Part shown: one piece after another, positions 1-7,352 of the stretch
How the letters are laid out: the number at the start of each line of letters is the position of its first letter
Position numbering within the stretch: the first letter of the stretch is position 1
Assembly (NCBI GenBank): GCA_036003045.1
Contig: DASYSS010000098.1
Location: 1-42,529, forward strand
Length of the DNA stretch: 42,529 nt
Direction of reading: 5' to 3'
Origin: Gemmatimonadaceae bacterium
GTDB lineage: Bacteria > Gemmatimonadota > Gemmatimonadetes > Gemmatimonadales > Gemmatimonadaceae
Notes under the pieces: generated by a model
Told to the model about the DNA's origin: nothing
What the model saw: the letters and a program-made list of their open reading frames with translations, nothing else
Databases searched by the model: none
Translations under genes and position numbers: made by a program

Positions 1-175
1 CTCAACGATTCTTCGCGACCGACGACGCGGCGGCCCAGTCGATCATCAGTTGGCAGTCGCCGACCAGCAGTCTCGTTCCCGTGAGCGGGCACATCGTGCT
101 CTCGCCACCTCCGCTTCTCTCATCTGTTCTCGACGGCGCGACGGCGTCCACGCTCTGGCGCAAAGGAGATTGATC

Positions 176-769
176 ATGCGTACCACGCTCATCCCGTTCG
201 TAGTCACGCTCGCGACGAGCGCGGCGGCCGCGCAGCAGCCCGCACCGGCGCGCCCGCCTCAGACGGGCGTGGCGGTATGCCCGATATACGTCGTCGATGG
301 GAGGCCCATCGCGCCTGCGGCGAGCGATTGCGTCCCCGTGCCGGCGCCGGCCGCCCGCAACGTTCCAGGAAACCTGTCGCCGACGGTCGCCCCGCCACCG
401 GCCGCTGACCCTCTCGCGCGTTTTCTCTATCCGCCGGAACTGGTGATGGGCAACCAAGAGGCCCTCGGGCTCACCGACAAGCAACGCTCGGCGATTCAAG
501 ACGCCGTCAAGGAGGCGCAGGCCAAGGTGGTCGACGTTCAGTTCAAGATGAGCGCCGAGGTGGAGAAGCTGCAGCGTCTCCTGCAGGTCTTCACGCCCGA
601 CGAGCCCAGCGTGCTTGACGAGGTCGGTCGCGTGTTGACGTTGGAGCGCGACATGAAGCTCACACAGATGACGCTCATGGTCCGCATCAAAAGCCAACTG
701 ACCGAGCGCCAACAAGGGCTGCTCGATCAGATGCGCGTGAGCTGGATTCCGCGCCCCGCGAAAGAGTGA
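176..769 (+). CDS. Secreted CpxP/Spy-like periplasmic protein
   Basis: This is a predicted exported helical protein of 197 residues. Residues 1-19 form a short signal peptide (Arg at position 2, hydrophobic core, Ala-rich end). A proline/alanine-rich linker follows to about residue 80, then a helical region. Two LTxxQ motifs, LTDKQ at 99-103 and LTERQ at 175-179, bracket a long amphipathic helix pair. That arrangement is the hallmark of the CpxP/Spy family of periplasmic chaperones and metal or stress sensors. The ATG at 176 was chosen over an upstream in-frame start because AAAGGAG sits at 162-168 and a signal peptide begins right there. The 175 bases before it hold no gene I can support. 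The fold assignment is by motif only, and the exact role (chaperone, metal binding or sensor) cannot be read from sequence. Confidence 0.78.
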   Translation: MRTTLIPFVVTLATSAAAAQQPAPARPPQTGVAVCPIYVVDGRPIAPAASDCVPVPAPAARNVPGNLSPTVAPPPAADPLARFLYPPELVMGNQEALGLTDKQRSAIQDAVKEAQAKVVDVQFKMSAEVEKLQRLLQVFTPDEPSVLDEVGRVLTLERDMKLTQMTLMVRIKSQLTERQQGLLDQMRVSWIPRPAKE

Positions 770-781
770 GCCGCGTCGCGG

Positions 782-1093
782 CTAGTGCGGCGTGATGACC
801 GTCGATGGCAGCGACGACGGCCGCGCGGGCGCGTCGTGACGGTCGGCGAGGATGCGCGCGGTGAACCGCTGCGCCTCCGAGATGCGCTCGACCTCGATCG
901 CGAGCGAATCCAGCGCGTCCATCACGCGTGAGTTCGGATCCTTCGCTTCGCCGCGGATCTGCTGCGTGAGCATCATGCGATCGAGCATCGTCTCGGCTCG
1001 CTGCGCGCGCTTGAGGGCCATGATCCACAGCGTCCCCAGCAGGATGGTTACGGGCGGGCACGCCAGGCCGAGCACGAGGACAATGTCCTTCAT
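782..1093 (-). CDS. Small single-pass membrane protein with coiled coil
   Basis: This is a 103-residue protein of unknown function. Residues 3-27 form one hydrophobic membrane segment (VLVLGLACPPVTILLGTLWI). A charged helical region follows, about 28-85, rich in Arg, Glu and Leu with heptad-like spacing, and the tail is Pro/Ser-rich. It converges on the CpxP-like gene with only 12 bases between the stops. A Shine-Dalgarno-like GGAGA lies about 9 bases before the ATG. It has no signal-peptidase site, so it is probably anchored in the inner membrane with the helix in the cytoplasm. It could be an accessory to a membrane complex, but nothing nearby identifies a partner. Confidence 0.65.
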   Translation of the reverse strand: MKDIVLVLGLACPPVTILLGTLWIMALKRAQRAETMLDRMMLTQQIRGEAKDPNSRVMDALDSLAIEVERISEAQRFTARILADRHDAPARPSSLPSTVITPH

Positions 1094-1228
1094 CGCCGAT
1101 TTCTCCGTTGGTGTTCGTCGCGGACCGGAGTCGCTTGACGCCTGTACGAAAGCGCCGATCTGGCGGTTTCGCCAGCCGTTCCGCCCTCGTCCTTCCGTCC
1201 CTTTCGACCGTCGGCCATACTAGCTCCC

Positions 1229-2059
1229 ATGGACTATCGAACCATTCAGGTCACGCCCTGCTCGCCGGTCATCGGCGCCGAGATTCGCGGCGTGGACCTT
1301 ACGCAGCCGCTGTCCGACGATCAGTGGAACGAGGTCCTCGACGCGTTCCACGAATACGCGGTGATCTTCTTCCGCGACCAGCGGCCGATGACCCCGGAAC
1401 AACACGTGGCGTTCGGCAAGCGCTTCGGCCCGCTGCATTTCCACCCTGCCGCGCCGCATATGGAGGGTCATCCCGAGGTCTTCGTGATCCACGCACACAA
1501 GGACTCGAAGATCGCCAACGGCGAGTTCTGGCATTCGGACGTGTCGTGCGACGTGGAGCCGCCGCTCGGCTCGATCCTTCAGATCCATCTGCTCCCGCCG
1601 TCTGGTGGCGACACGCTCTTCGCGAGCATGTACGCCGCCTACAACGACCTCTCTCCGCGCATGCAACAATACCTCGAGGGCTTATGCGCGGTGCACGAGT
1701 CCGAGCACATCTACCGGGGCCGCTACTCCGATCGGGGTGTGAAAGACGCGGGCAAAGTCTACCCAACCGCGGTCCACCCGATCATCCGGACGCACGTCGA
1801 CACGGGGAGGAAGTCGCTGTTCGTGAATCGGACGTTCACGACGCGGATCGAAGGCTTGCCGGAGGACGAGAGCAAGGCAGTTCTCCAGTTCCTGTTCAAC
1901 CACGCCGAAAGCCCCTGGTACCAGACCCGTTTTCGCTGGCGCGAGAACGACGTCGCGTTGTGGGACAATCGCTGCACGCAGCACATGGCGATCTGGGACT
2001 ACTGGCCCAATGAGAGAAAAGGAAACCGGGTCACGGTGAAAGGAGAACGGCCGGTCTGA
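1229..2059 (+). CDS. TauD/TfdA-family 2-oxoglutarate-dependent dioxygenase
   Basis: This is a cytosolic Fe(II)/2-oxoglutarate dioxygenase of 276 residues, the usual length for the TauD family. The iron-binding facial triad is visible as H102 and D104 in FWHSDVSC, with the distal H252 in CTQHMAIWDY. R263 lies 11 residues after H252, where TauD has its 2-oxoglutarate-binding arginine, and R267 falls where TauD has its second, substrate-side arginine. The GGDTLFAS segment around 126-133 is also typical. Members hydroxylate small acids such as taurine or 2,4-D, releasing succinate and CO2. No sulfonate transporter or sulfur gene is adjacent, so taurine as substrate is unproven. No Shine-Dalgarno is visible. 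A TA-rich hexamer just before the ATG could mean leaderless expression. Confidence 0.9.
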   Translation: MDYRTIQVTPCSPVIGAEIRGVDLTQPLSDDQWNEVLDAFHEYAVIFFRDQRPMTPEQHVAFGKRFGPLHFHPAAPHMEGHPEVFVIHAHKDSKIANGEFWHSDVSCDVEPPLGSILQIHLLPPSGGDTLFASMYAAYNDLSPRMQQYLEGLCAVHESEHIYRGRYSDRGVKDAGKVYPTAVHPIIRTHVDTGRKSLFVNRTFTTRIEGLPEDESKAVLQFLFNHAESPWYQTRFRWRENDVALWDNRCTQHMAIWDYWPNERKGNRVTVKGERPV

Positions 2060-2078
2060 CGGCATTGATTCGCGTCAC

Positions 2079-2585
2079 ATGAATTTCTTGTTCCGACCTC
2101 TCACGACGTCCGACGTTCCAATGCTGCACGAGTGGCTGAGCCGCCCGCACGTGGCGGCCGTGTGGACGCCGACGCCATCGATGGAGGAAGTGCGCGAAGA
2201 GTATTTGGGGAACGCGGACGACCCGTCGTTCCCGCGCGCCTACATCGCGCATCTCGACAGCACGCCGATTGGTTTCATACAGTCGTACGTCGCCGCGTAC
2301 TCAGGCGACGGCTGGTGGCCGGACGAGCGCGATCCCGGCGTTCTCGGCATCGATCAGTTTCTCGCCGACGAGGCGCGGCTGAACCAGGGAATCGGCTCGG
2401 CGATGGTACGTGCGTTCGTCGACCGATTGTTCGAGGATCCGACGACCACGCACGTGCAGACCGATCCGAGCCCGACCAACGCGCGCGCGATTCGATCGTA
2501 TGAGAAGGCTGGGTTTCGTCGCGTGGGTGAAGTCGACACGCCCGACGGACCGGCGCTGCTGATGATCCGCGAACGGCCGGCTTAA
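2079..2585 (+). CDS. AAC(6')-Ib-like aminoglycoside 6'-N-acetyltransferase
   Basis: This is a GNAT-fold acetyltransferase of 168 residues that transfers acetyl from acetyl-CoA. It closely follows AAC(6')-Ib as I remember that sequence. Shared blocks include SGDGWW (75-80), DPGVxGIDQ (85-93), QTDPSP (127-132), RAIRxYEKAGF (136-146) and TPDGPA (154-159). The acetyl-CoA loop is around 101-108 (LNQGIGSA). The tryptophans at 79-80 and Asp156 are in the forms found in ordinary AAC(6')-Ib, not the quinolone-modifying -cr variant. The gene starts 19 bases after the dioxygenase stop on the same strand and has no clear Shine-Dalgarno. There is no integron attC site, integrase or other resistance gene nearby, so it looks like an intrinsic chromosomal gene. 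Whether aminoglycosides are its real substrates is inference. Confidence 0.85.
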   Translation: MNFLFRPLTTSDVPMLHEWLSRPHVAAVWTPTPSMEEVREEYLGNADDPSFPRAYIAHLDSTPIGFIQSYVAAYSGDGWWPDERDPGVLGIDQFLADEARLNQGIGSAMVRAFVDRLFEDPTTTHVQTDPSPTNARAIRSYEKAGFRRVGEVDTPDGPALLMIRERPA

Positions 2586-2851
2586 CGCAGAAATCGGCGC
2601 GCCAGCGACTCGAGCCGGTCGTCGCCGCTCGCCTCGGCGCGCGCGCGAATCCGCCGCACGTGCTCGTGCAGTTTGGGTTCGCCCCAATAGTATCCGGTGG
2701 CTTGTTCGGCGCTGGCCGTTTCACCTTCGCGCGCGGCCTCGAGCAGCACCTCCGCCGCCACCGCGTCGAACGACGGATCGTCGCGTGTGGGAAGGACGTA
2801 CTGCTTCCCCGGCCCTCCCCCGGCGTCTTCGTTCACGAACGCGCGCGACAT
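2582..2851 (-). CDS. Small hypothetical acidic protein
   Basis: This is an 89-residue protein I do not recognise. It has no membrane segment or signal peptide. The N-terminus is Gly-rich (about 9-16) and the rest looks helical and strongly charged, with acidic then Arg-rich stretches (HEHVRRIRARAE near 62-73). GGAGAG stands about 6 bases before the ATG, which supports expression. It starts 34 bases after the HtrA-like gene and shares its strand, so it may be the last gene of the padR-ADOP-protease operon. Its stop codon overlaps that of the acetyltransferase by 4 bases, tail to tail. It is probably cytosolic, with no function to propose. Confidence 0.6.
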   Translation of the reverse strand: MSRAFVNEDAGGGPGKQYVLPTRDDPSFDAVAAEVLLEAAREGETASAEQATGYYWGEPKLHEHVRRIRARAEASGDDRLESLARRFLR

Positions 2852-2885
2852 CGTTCTCTCCGATCTCCGTCTTGTCGGCGCGAAA

Positions 2886-3932
2886 CTAGCGCGCCGGATT
2901 CTCGGCCGGAATGATCGGGAAAATCCGCCGGGCTCCGTCTCGAACGATCGTGATCGGAACCGTCTTCCCGATCCGCTCCTGCGCGAGGAGGCGTTGCAGG
3001 TCGTCGACGCTGGCGACGCTCGTGCCGGCCAGCTCGACGACGATGTCGCGCGGGCGCAGCCCCGCCGACTCGGCCGGACTGTTCGGCATCACCGCCGTGA
3101 TCAACACCCCGGCGGCACTGTCCAGATGGCTGATTTGGACCCGCCGCCGCGAGAGCGTGATCGTCTGGCCGCTCACGCCGATCCATCCGCGCTGCACACG
3201 TCCGTGGCGAATCAATTGCGGAATGACGAAGCGCGCCGTGTTCACCGGAACGGCGAAACAGATCCCCTGTGCTCCGGCGATGATCGCCGTGTTGATCCCC
3301 ACGACTTGCCCGCGCGAATCGACCAGCGGACCGCCGGAGTTCCCCGGATTGAGCGCCGCGTCCGTCTGAATCACCCCGTCGATCAGACGTCCCGACTGCG
3401 AGCGCATCGTGCGACCGAGCGCGCTGACGACGCCGGACGTCACGGTGGATGAGAAGCCGAGCGGATTGCCGATCGCGATCACGACTTGCCCCGCACGCAG
3501 GCGCGATGAGTCGCCGAGCGACGCGGCGACCAGCGACGGAACATCGACGCGAACCACCGCAAGATCGGTGTCCGGATCGACGCCGACCAACTCCGCCGTA
3601 TGGCTTTCGCCGTCGGCGAAGGTTGCACGAATCGTCGACGCGTTCTCGACGACGTGACTGTTCGTGAGAATGAACCCGTCGGGCGTCAAAACGAAACCCG
3701 AACCGGCACCAGTGCGTTCGGAATCCGGCGGTCGGCGTCCGCGCGTGCGACGACCCGGAGAAGCGTTCAACGAGATCTCGAGATGCGCTACCGCGGGCGC
3801 GACCCGATCGACCGCGCCCACGACGGCGGTCGAGTAGGCGTCCAGAAGCTCCGGGCTGTTGTCGTGCGTTTGTGCCTGTTCCGACGAAACGGCGGAGGCC
3901 GGAACCCGATTGTTCCTGAGTAGCTGCAGCAT
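2886..3932 (-). CDS. HtrA/DegP-like serine protease with one PDZ domain
   Basis: This is a trypsin-like protease of the S1C (HtrA/DegP/DegS) family, 348 residues. The catalytic triad is complete: H93 in TNSHVV, D123 in DPDTDLAVV and S199 in NPGNSGGPLV. A single PDZ domain covers about 255-340 (GVLITAVMPNSPAESAGLRPRDI). A variable Arg-rich loop precedes the protease core at 60-72. The N-terminus (MLQLLRNNRVPAS) has no convincing signal peptide or membrane anchor, which is unusual because HtrA proteins normally work in the periplasm. Either the start is misplaced or this copy is cytosolic. It begins 33 bases after ADOP permease 1 on the same strand, so it is likely co-transcribed and may handle envelope damage tied to that permease. 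Confidence 0.9.
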   Translation of the reverse strand: MLQLLRNNRVPASAVSSEQAQTHDNSPELLDAYSTAVVGAVDRVAPAVAHLEISLNASPGRRTRGRRPPDSERTGAGSGFVLTPDGFILTNSHVVENASTIRATFADGESHTAELVGVDPDTDLAVVRVDVPSLVAASLGDSSRLRAGQVVIAIGNPLGFSSTVTSGVVSALGRTMRSQSGRLIDGVIQTDAALNPGNSGGPLVDSRGQVVGINTAIIAGAQGICFAVPVNTARFVIPQLIRHGRVQRGWIGVSGQTITLSRRRVQISHLDSAAGVLITAVMPNSPAESAGLRPRDIVVELAGTSVASVDDLQRLLAQERIGKTVPITIVRDGARRIFPIIPAENPAR

Positions 3933-3965
3933 ACTCTTGGAAAATACGGATGCGGAGAAGGCCGT

Positions 3966-6638
3966 TCAGGTTCTCAGCGCTTCGAGCGGGTCGATCCTCG
4001 TCGCCCGCCTGGCGGGCACATAGCTCGCAACCGCCGCCACCAGCGCCAGGAGCGCCGCGACGATGGCGTACGTCTTCACGTCGTGCGTCGTGATTCCGTA
4101 CATCAGCGCCGCCAGAAACCTCGCGAGCCCGCTCGCGACAACCGTTCCAGCGGCGACTCCTGCGACGCCGAGCACGATCCCCTCGCGGAGCACCATCCAC
4201 TGCAACGCCCCTCCTTGCGCGCCCAGGGCCATACGAACTCCGAATTCGTGCGTGCGCTGCGCGACGAGGTACGCGATCACGCCATAGACGCCGACGATCG
4301 CCAGCGCGAGTCCCGTTCCGCCGAGCAGGATGAGTAGCCACATCGTGAAGCGCGGTTTTGCCTGCAGATCGGAGAATGCCGTCTCCATGGTCGTCGTGCC
4401 GGAAAGCGCGAGATCCGGGTCCACCGTTGCAACCGCGCGGCGGATCGACGGGAGGAGCGTCGAAACCGGGAGCGCACCGCGAATCAGATATGCCATCGAG
4501 AAGTTCTGCGGCCACTGCGCGCTCGGCATGTACATCTCACGCGGCGGATCGACGGCCTTCCCTTTCGCGTGCGTGTCGCCGACCACGCCGACGATCGTGC
4601 GCCACACCGGTCCGCTGTTGGTCGTCGACGCGCAGCTCGTGATCAGCTGCCCCACCGGGTCGGCGTCGCCGTACAGATCGTGCGCCAACCCACGCGTGAC
4701 AATCGCGACGGGCGGCCCGTCGGCCACGTCCGTATTGTTGAAGGCGCGCCCTCGAATGACGGGCTCCCCAATCGCACCGAAGTACGCCGCATTGGCGCCG
4801 CGCATGTTCGCGCCGAAGGCGCCGTCGTCGTGGCCGTTGCTCCCCGGACGCATCGCGTTGCAGTTCCACTGCCAGCCGCGCTGCACCGGTGCGAGCGACG
4901 TGCGCCCCACCGACTTCACACCCGGAATCGCGGCGAGCGCTTCATCCAGCCTGAGAAAGCCCGCCTCGAGCGCTCCGGGCGCCGTGGCGTAGCGCCGCGG
5001 CGGGAGCATGATGTTGGTGATCAACAGATTGTCGGTGGCGAATCCGGGTTGAACGGCCTGCACAAGCATCGCGCTCCGAATCAGGAGCGCAGCGCCGACG
5101 AGCAGCACTTGCACGAGACACAGCTCGCCGACGACGAGCAACCCACGCACGCGATCGCGCGCCGACACCGACGCCTCGCGGCCGCCATCCCGCAGCGTTT
5201 GTTGAAGATCGGTTCGCGCGGCGCGGAGGGCGGGCAAAAGGCCGAAGAGCACCGCGCAGGCCACCGCCACGGCGAACGTGAACGCCACGACCGCCCCATT
5301 GAGCGTTGAATCGCGCAGTCGCGCCATCCCCGCGGGACTCGTGACCAGGAATCGAACGCCGCCCCATGCGACGGCCAGACCGAGAACACCTCCGGTGAGA
5401 GCGAGGATCAAGCTCTCGACGAGCAGTTGACCGACGATGCGGCCGCGTGAGGCGCCCAGCGCACCGCGAATCGCGATCTCGGCTCGCCGCGTCTTCGCCC
5501 GCGCGATCAGCAGGTTGGCGACGTTGGCGCAGGCGATGAGCAGCACGAGCATCACCGCGCCAAGCAGCGTAAGCAGGAGCGTGCGATTGACCGGTCCGAC
5601 CATGTCGTCGGCGTAACGATGGACGTCGACGTCCTCGAACCCCGAGTTGGGATATTCTTTGGCCAGTCGCCGCTCGATCCCGGACAACTCGCTGCGCGCC
5701 TGGTCGATCGACACACCCGGCTTCACCAGCGCATGAACCGACAGCTCGTGATCGCTGTGGTCGTTCCAGCGTGCCGGCGGCACCTTCATCGGCACCCAGA
5801 CCAGCTCCGCCGGCCATCCGATGGTGTGATCATACGGCGCGACGCCGACGACCGTGTAATCGGTCCCGTCCAGCGTGATCTGTTTGCCGAGGATCGACGA
5901 GTCACCGCCGAGTCGCGTGCGCCAGAAGCTCTCGGACACAACAGCCACCGGTGTCGCGCTCTGGCGCTCGTCGTCGGCGCTGTAGTAGCGGCCGAGCACC
6001 GGCGGGATGAACTCGACGTTCCAGAAGCTGCCCGTCGTCGACAGCGTCTTGACCGGCGCCGGATCGCCGCGGCCGGTCATCGTTCGATCGCCGCCGCCCC
6101 AGAACGCGCCAATGACGGCGAGCGAGTGCGCGTTGTCGCGCCACGTGGCGTAATTCCCGAAGGTCACGGAATTGACGTTCGCGCCAGTGCGTTCACCGAC
6201 GGTGATGATGCGGTCGCTGTTCGCGAACGGCAGCGGCTTGAGCATCACGCTGTACACGACACTAAAAATCGCGCTGTTGGCGCCGATGCCGAGTGCCAAC
6301 GTTGCCAACGCGGCGGCGGTGAATCCCGGAGCCTTCCGCAGTTGTCGGACGCCGAACGCGACGTCCTGCTTGATCGTCTGCCACCACTCGGTTCGTTGCA
6401 TCGTCTTCTCCCGCTGCCGGCTGAGGGTGTACAGCGTTTCCCCGATGCGATCGACGTCGCCGAACTTTCGCTTCGCCGCGTCACGCGCGGCGTCGCGCGA
6501 CATTCCCGCCGCTATCAGCTCCTCGATCGTGGATTGCAGATGGAAGTCGAGCTCCTCGTCCACGTCGCGCGTTGGATTCCCGCGGAGGAATCGCGCATAC
6601 CGGCGCCACGCGGGAACGCGGTCGTCGCCCGGGATCAC
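3966..6638 (-). CDS. ADOP-family FtsX/MacB-like orphan permease 1 (PadR-linked)
   Basis: This is an 890-residue permease of the Acidobacterial duplicated orphan permease type, with two MacB_PCD plus FtsX units in one chain. Residues 1-100 form a soluble helical prefix (DVDEELDFHL at 25-34, then GMSRDAARDAAKRKFG). The first membrane helix is at 106-130 (LGIGANSAIFSVV). A periplasmic domain follows, then FtsX helices with LIACANVANLL and IRGALGASRGRIV, then a second periplasmic domain and a final FtsX block (FGVRMALGAQGG). The start is a GTG whose GTGA overlaps the padR stop, which is classic translational coupling. An open frame extends further upstream but lies inside padR, so I rejected it. 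No ABC ATPase is encoded nearby, hence 'orphan'. It probably moves or senses a membrane-active compound; the substrate is unknown. Confidence 0.9.
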   Translation of the reverse strand: MIPGDDRVPAWRRYARFLRGNPTRDVDEELDFHLQSTIEELIAAGMSRDAARDAAKRKFGDVDRIGETLYTLSRQREKTMQRTEWWQTIKQDVAFGVRQLRKAPGFTAAALATLALGIGANSAIFSVVYSVMLKPLPFANSDRIITVGERTGANVNSVTFGNYATWRDNAHSLAVIGAFWGGGDRTMTGRGDPAPVKTLSTTGSFWNVEFIPPVLGRYYSADDERQSATPVAVVSESFWRTRLGGDSSILGKQITLDGTDYTVVGVAPYDHTIGWPAELVWVPMKVPPARWNDHSDHELSVHALVKPGVSIDQARSELSGIERRLAKEYPNSGFEDVDVHRYADDMVGPVNRTLLLTLLGAVMLVLLIACANVANLLIARAKTRRAEIAIRGALGASRGRIVGQLLVESLILALTGGVLGLAVAWGGVRFLVTSPAGMARLRDSTLNGAVVAFTFAVAVACAVLFGLLPALRAARTDLQQTLRDGGREASVSARDRVRGLLVVGELCLVQVLLVGAALLIRSAMLVQAVQPGFATDNLLITNIMLPPRRYATAPGALEAGFLRLDEALAAIPGVKSVGRTSLAPVQRGWQWNCNAMRPGSNGHDDGAFGANMRGANAAYFGAIGEPVIRGRAFNNTDVADGPPVAIVTRGLAHDLYGDADPVGQLITSCASTTNSGPVWRTIVGVVGDTHAKGKAVDPPREMYMPSAQWPQNFSMAYLIRGALPVSTLLPSIRRAVATVDPDLALSGTTTMETAFSDLQAKPRFTMWLLILLGGTGLALAIVGVYGVIAYLVAQRTHEFGVRMALGAQGGALQWMVLREGIVLGVAGVAAGTVVASGLARFLAALMYGITTHDVKTYAIVAALLALVAAVASYVPARRATRIDPLEALRT

Positions 6639-6976
6639 GCCGGCTCTCGCCGCGCGGCCATGATCTTTCCGATCGCGCCGGTGAGCTGGGCCCACGATTC
6701 CGACTCCGCATCGAGCTGGCGCCGTCCGCTCGCCGTGAGTCGATAATACTTCGCGCGACGCCCGTTCTCGGTGAGCGCCCACTGCGCCTTGATCCAGCCC
6801 TTGTTCTCCATGCGATAGAGCGCCGGATACAGCGACCCTTCCTCGACCTGGAGAAGGTCCTCGGTCGTGTGCTGAATCCATCGCGCGAGTCCGAAGCCGT
6901 GCATCGGTCCCCAGGAAAGCGACTTGAGGACGATGAGATCGAGGGTGCCTTGAAGGAGGTCGAGGCCGCGCGTCAT
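6635..6976 (-). CDS. PadR-family transcriptional regulator 1
   Basis: This is a winged-helix DNA-binding repressor of 113 residues. It shows the typical PadR run: LLQGTLDLIVLKSL, then GPMHGFGLARWI, then the recognition/wing segment EEGSLYPALYRMENKGWI and ENGRRAKYYRLTASGRRQL. The C-terminal helix is short, as in the PadR-s1 group. PadR proteins usually repress their own operon and let go on binding a small, often phenolic or antibiotic-like, ligand. The ATG at 6976 is preferred because TAGGTGAG lies just upstream; a GTG two codons earlier is possible. Its last codons overlap the start of ADOP permease 1 by 4 bases, so regulator and permease are translated together. The target is most likely its own promoter at about 6980-7040. 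Confidence 0.92.
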   Translation of the reverse strand: MTRGLDLLQGTLDLIVLKSLSWGPMHGFGLARWIQHTTEDLLQVEEGSLYPALYRMENKGWIKAQWALTENGRRAKYYRLTASGRRQLDAESESWAQLTGAIGKIMAARREPA

Positions 6977-7017
6977 GCTCACCTAGACACTCTAATGGAA
7001 GAGAAGGTTTGGAACGA

Positions 7018-7034
7018 GTCCCGGGCTCCGGGAC
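7018..7034. repeat. Short perfect inverted repeat (hairpin)
   Basis: The arms GTCCCGG (7018-7024) and CCGGGAC (7028-7034) are perfect complements around a 3-base loop. It lies about 45 bases upstream of padR 1 and just outside the 16-bp repeat array. It could be a regulator site or an RNA hairpin on transcripts entering from either side. Confidence 0.5.
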
Positions 7035-7042
7035 GGCCATCT

Positions 7043-7156
7043 CCGAAACTGCCCGAGGCCGAAACTGCCATCGCCCGAAAGTGCCATGGCCGAGACCGCC
7101 GCAGCCTCGGAGTTCCCCAGTCTCCGGATCCGGCAGTCTCGCAGTCCGGAGTTCGG
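7043..7156. repeat. Array of ~16-bp repeats that inverts at its centre
   Basis: The core CCGAAACTGCC occurs at 7043-7053 and 7059-7069 exactly, as CCGAAAGTGCC at 7075-7085 and as CCGAGACCGCC at 7090-7100, giving steps of 16, 16 and 15 bases. From 7102 the motif continues on the other strand: CAGCCTCGG (7102), CAGTCTCCGG (7118), CAGTCTCG (7134) and a weaker GGAGTTCGG (about 7148), again about 16 bases apart. A perfect palindrome CCGGATCCGG sits at 7124-7133. The two halves can pair as an imperfect long hairpin. It resembles no CRISPR, REP or integron element I know. Confidence 0.7.
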
Positions 7157-7177
7157 TGCCGATACTATATCTCCGGA

Positions 7178-7195
7178 GGTTCTGGCCTCAGAACC
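7178..7195. repeat. Perfect 7-bp stem with 4-base loop
   Basis: GGTTCTG (7178-7184) pairs with CAGAACC (7189-7195) around GCCT. It lies about 160 bases before the ATP-grasp start, next to a very GC-rich stretch. No T-run follows on either strand, so it is not a standard terminator. It could be an operator or leader hairpin. Confidence 0.45.
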
Positions 7196-7352
7196 GCGGC
7201 CGGGGGGCCCGCGGAACCTGCCGGGACGCCGCCGACGCAATTTGTCCGCGCCGCGCGGCCGTTTGTCGTTCTTGCCTCGGTCCACCTCATCCGTCTGTGT
7301 GGTTCGCTCACCCCCCGCAGTGACCCAGTGAGCGCATAAAGGAAAGTTTATT

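Larger units (their letters stand above)
6977..7352. other. Intergenic region between padR 1 and the ATP-grasp gene
   Basis: This is a divergent intergenic region with no gene I can support. It must hold the promoter of padR 1 (leftward) and of the ATP-grasp operon (rightward). A weak -10-like TAGAGT lies leftward just before padR. It contains a tight hairpin (7018-7034), the 16-bp repeat array (7043-7156), a 7-bp stem (7178-7195) and a very GC-rich stretch around 7195-7240. AAAGGAAA at 7338-7345 is a plausible ribosome site for the ATP-grasp gene. Confidence 0.6.

Noticed and set aside
2-175. Possible end of an upstream gene or a small minus-strand gene
   Set aside because: No frame shows a family motif or good ribosome site. 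The region reads as leader sequence of the CpxP-like gene.
6639-7040. A longer start for ADOP permease 1, extending the open frame to 7040
   Set aside because: The extra part lies inside padR in another frame and reads as Arg/His-rich nonsense. The GTGA overlap at 6635-6638 gives a family-like start.
7043-7156. CRISPR array
   Set aside because: Units are only about 11 bases with 4-5 base spacers, and half are inverted. No cas gene is present.
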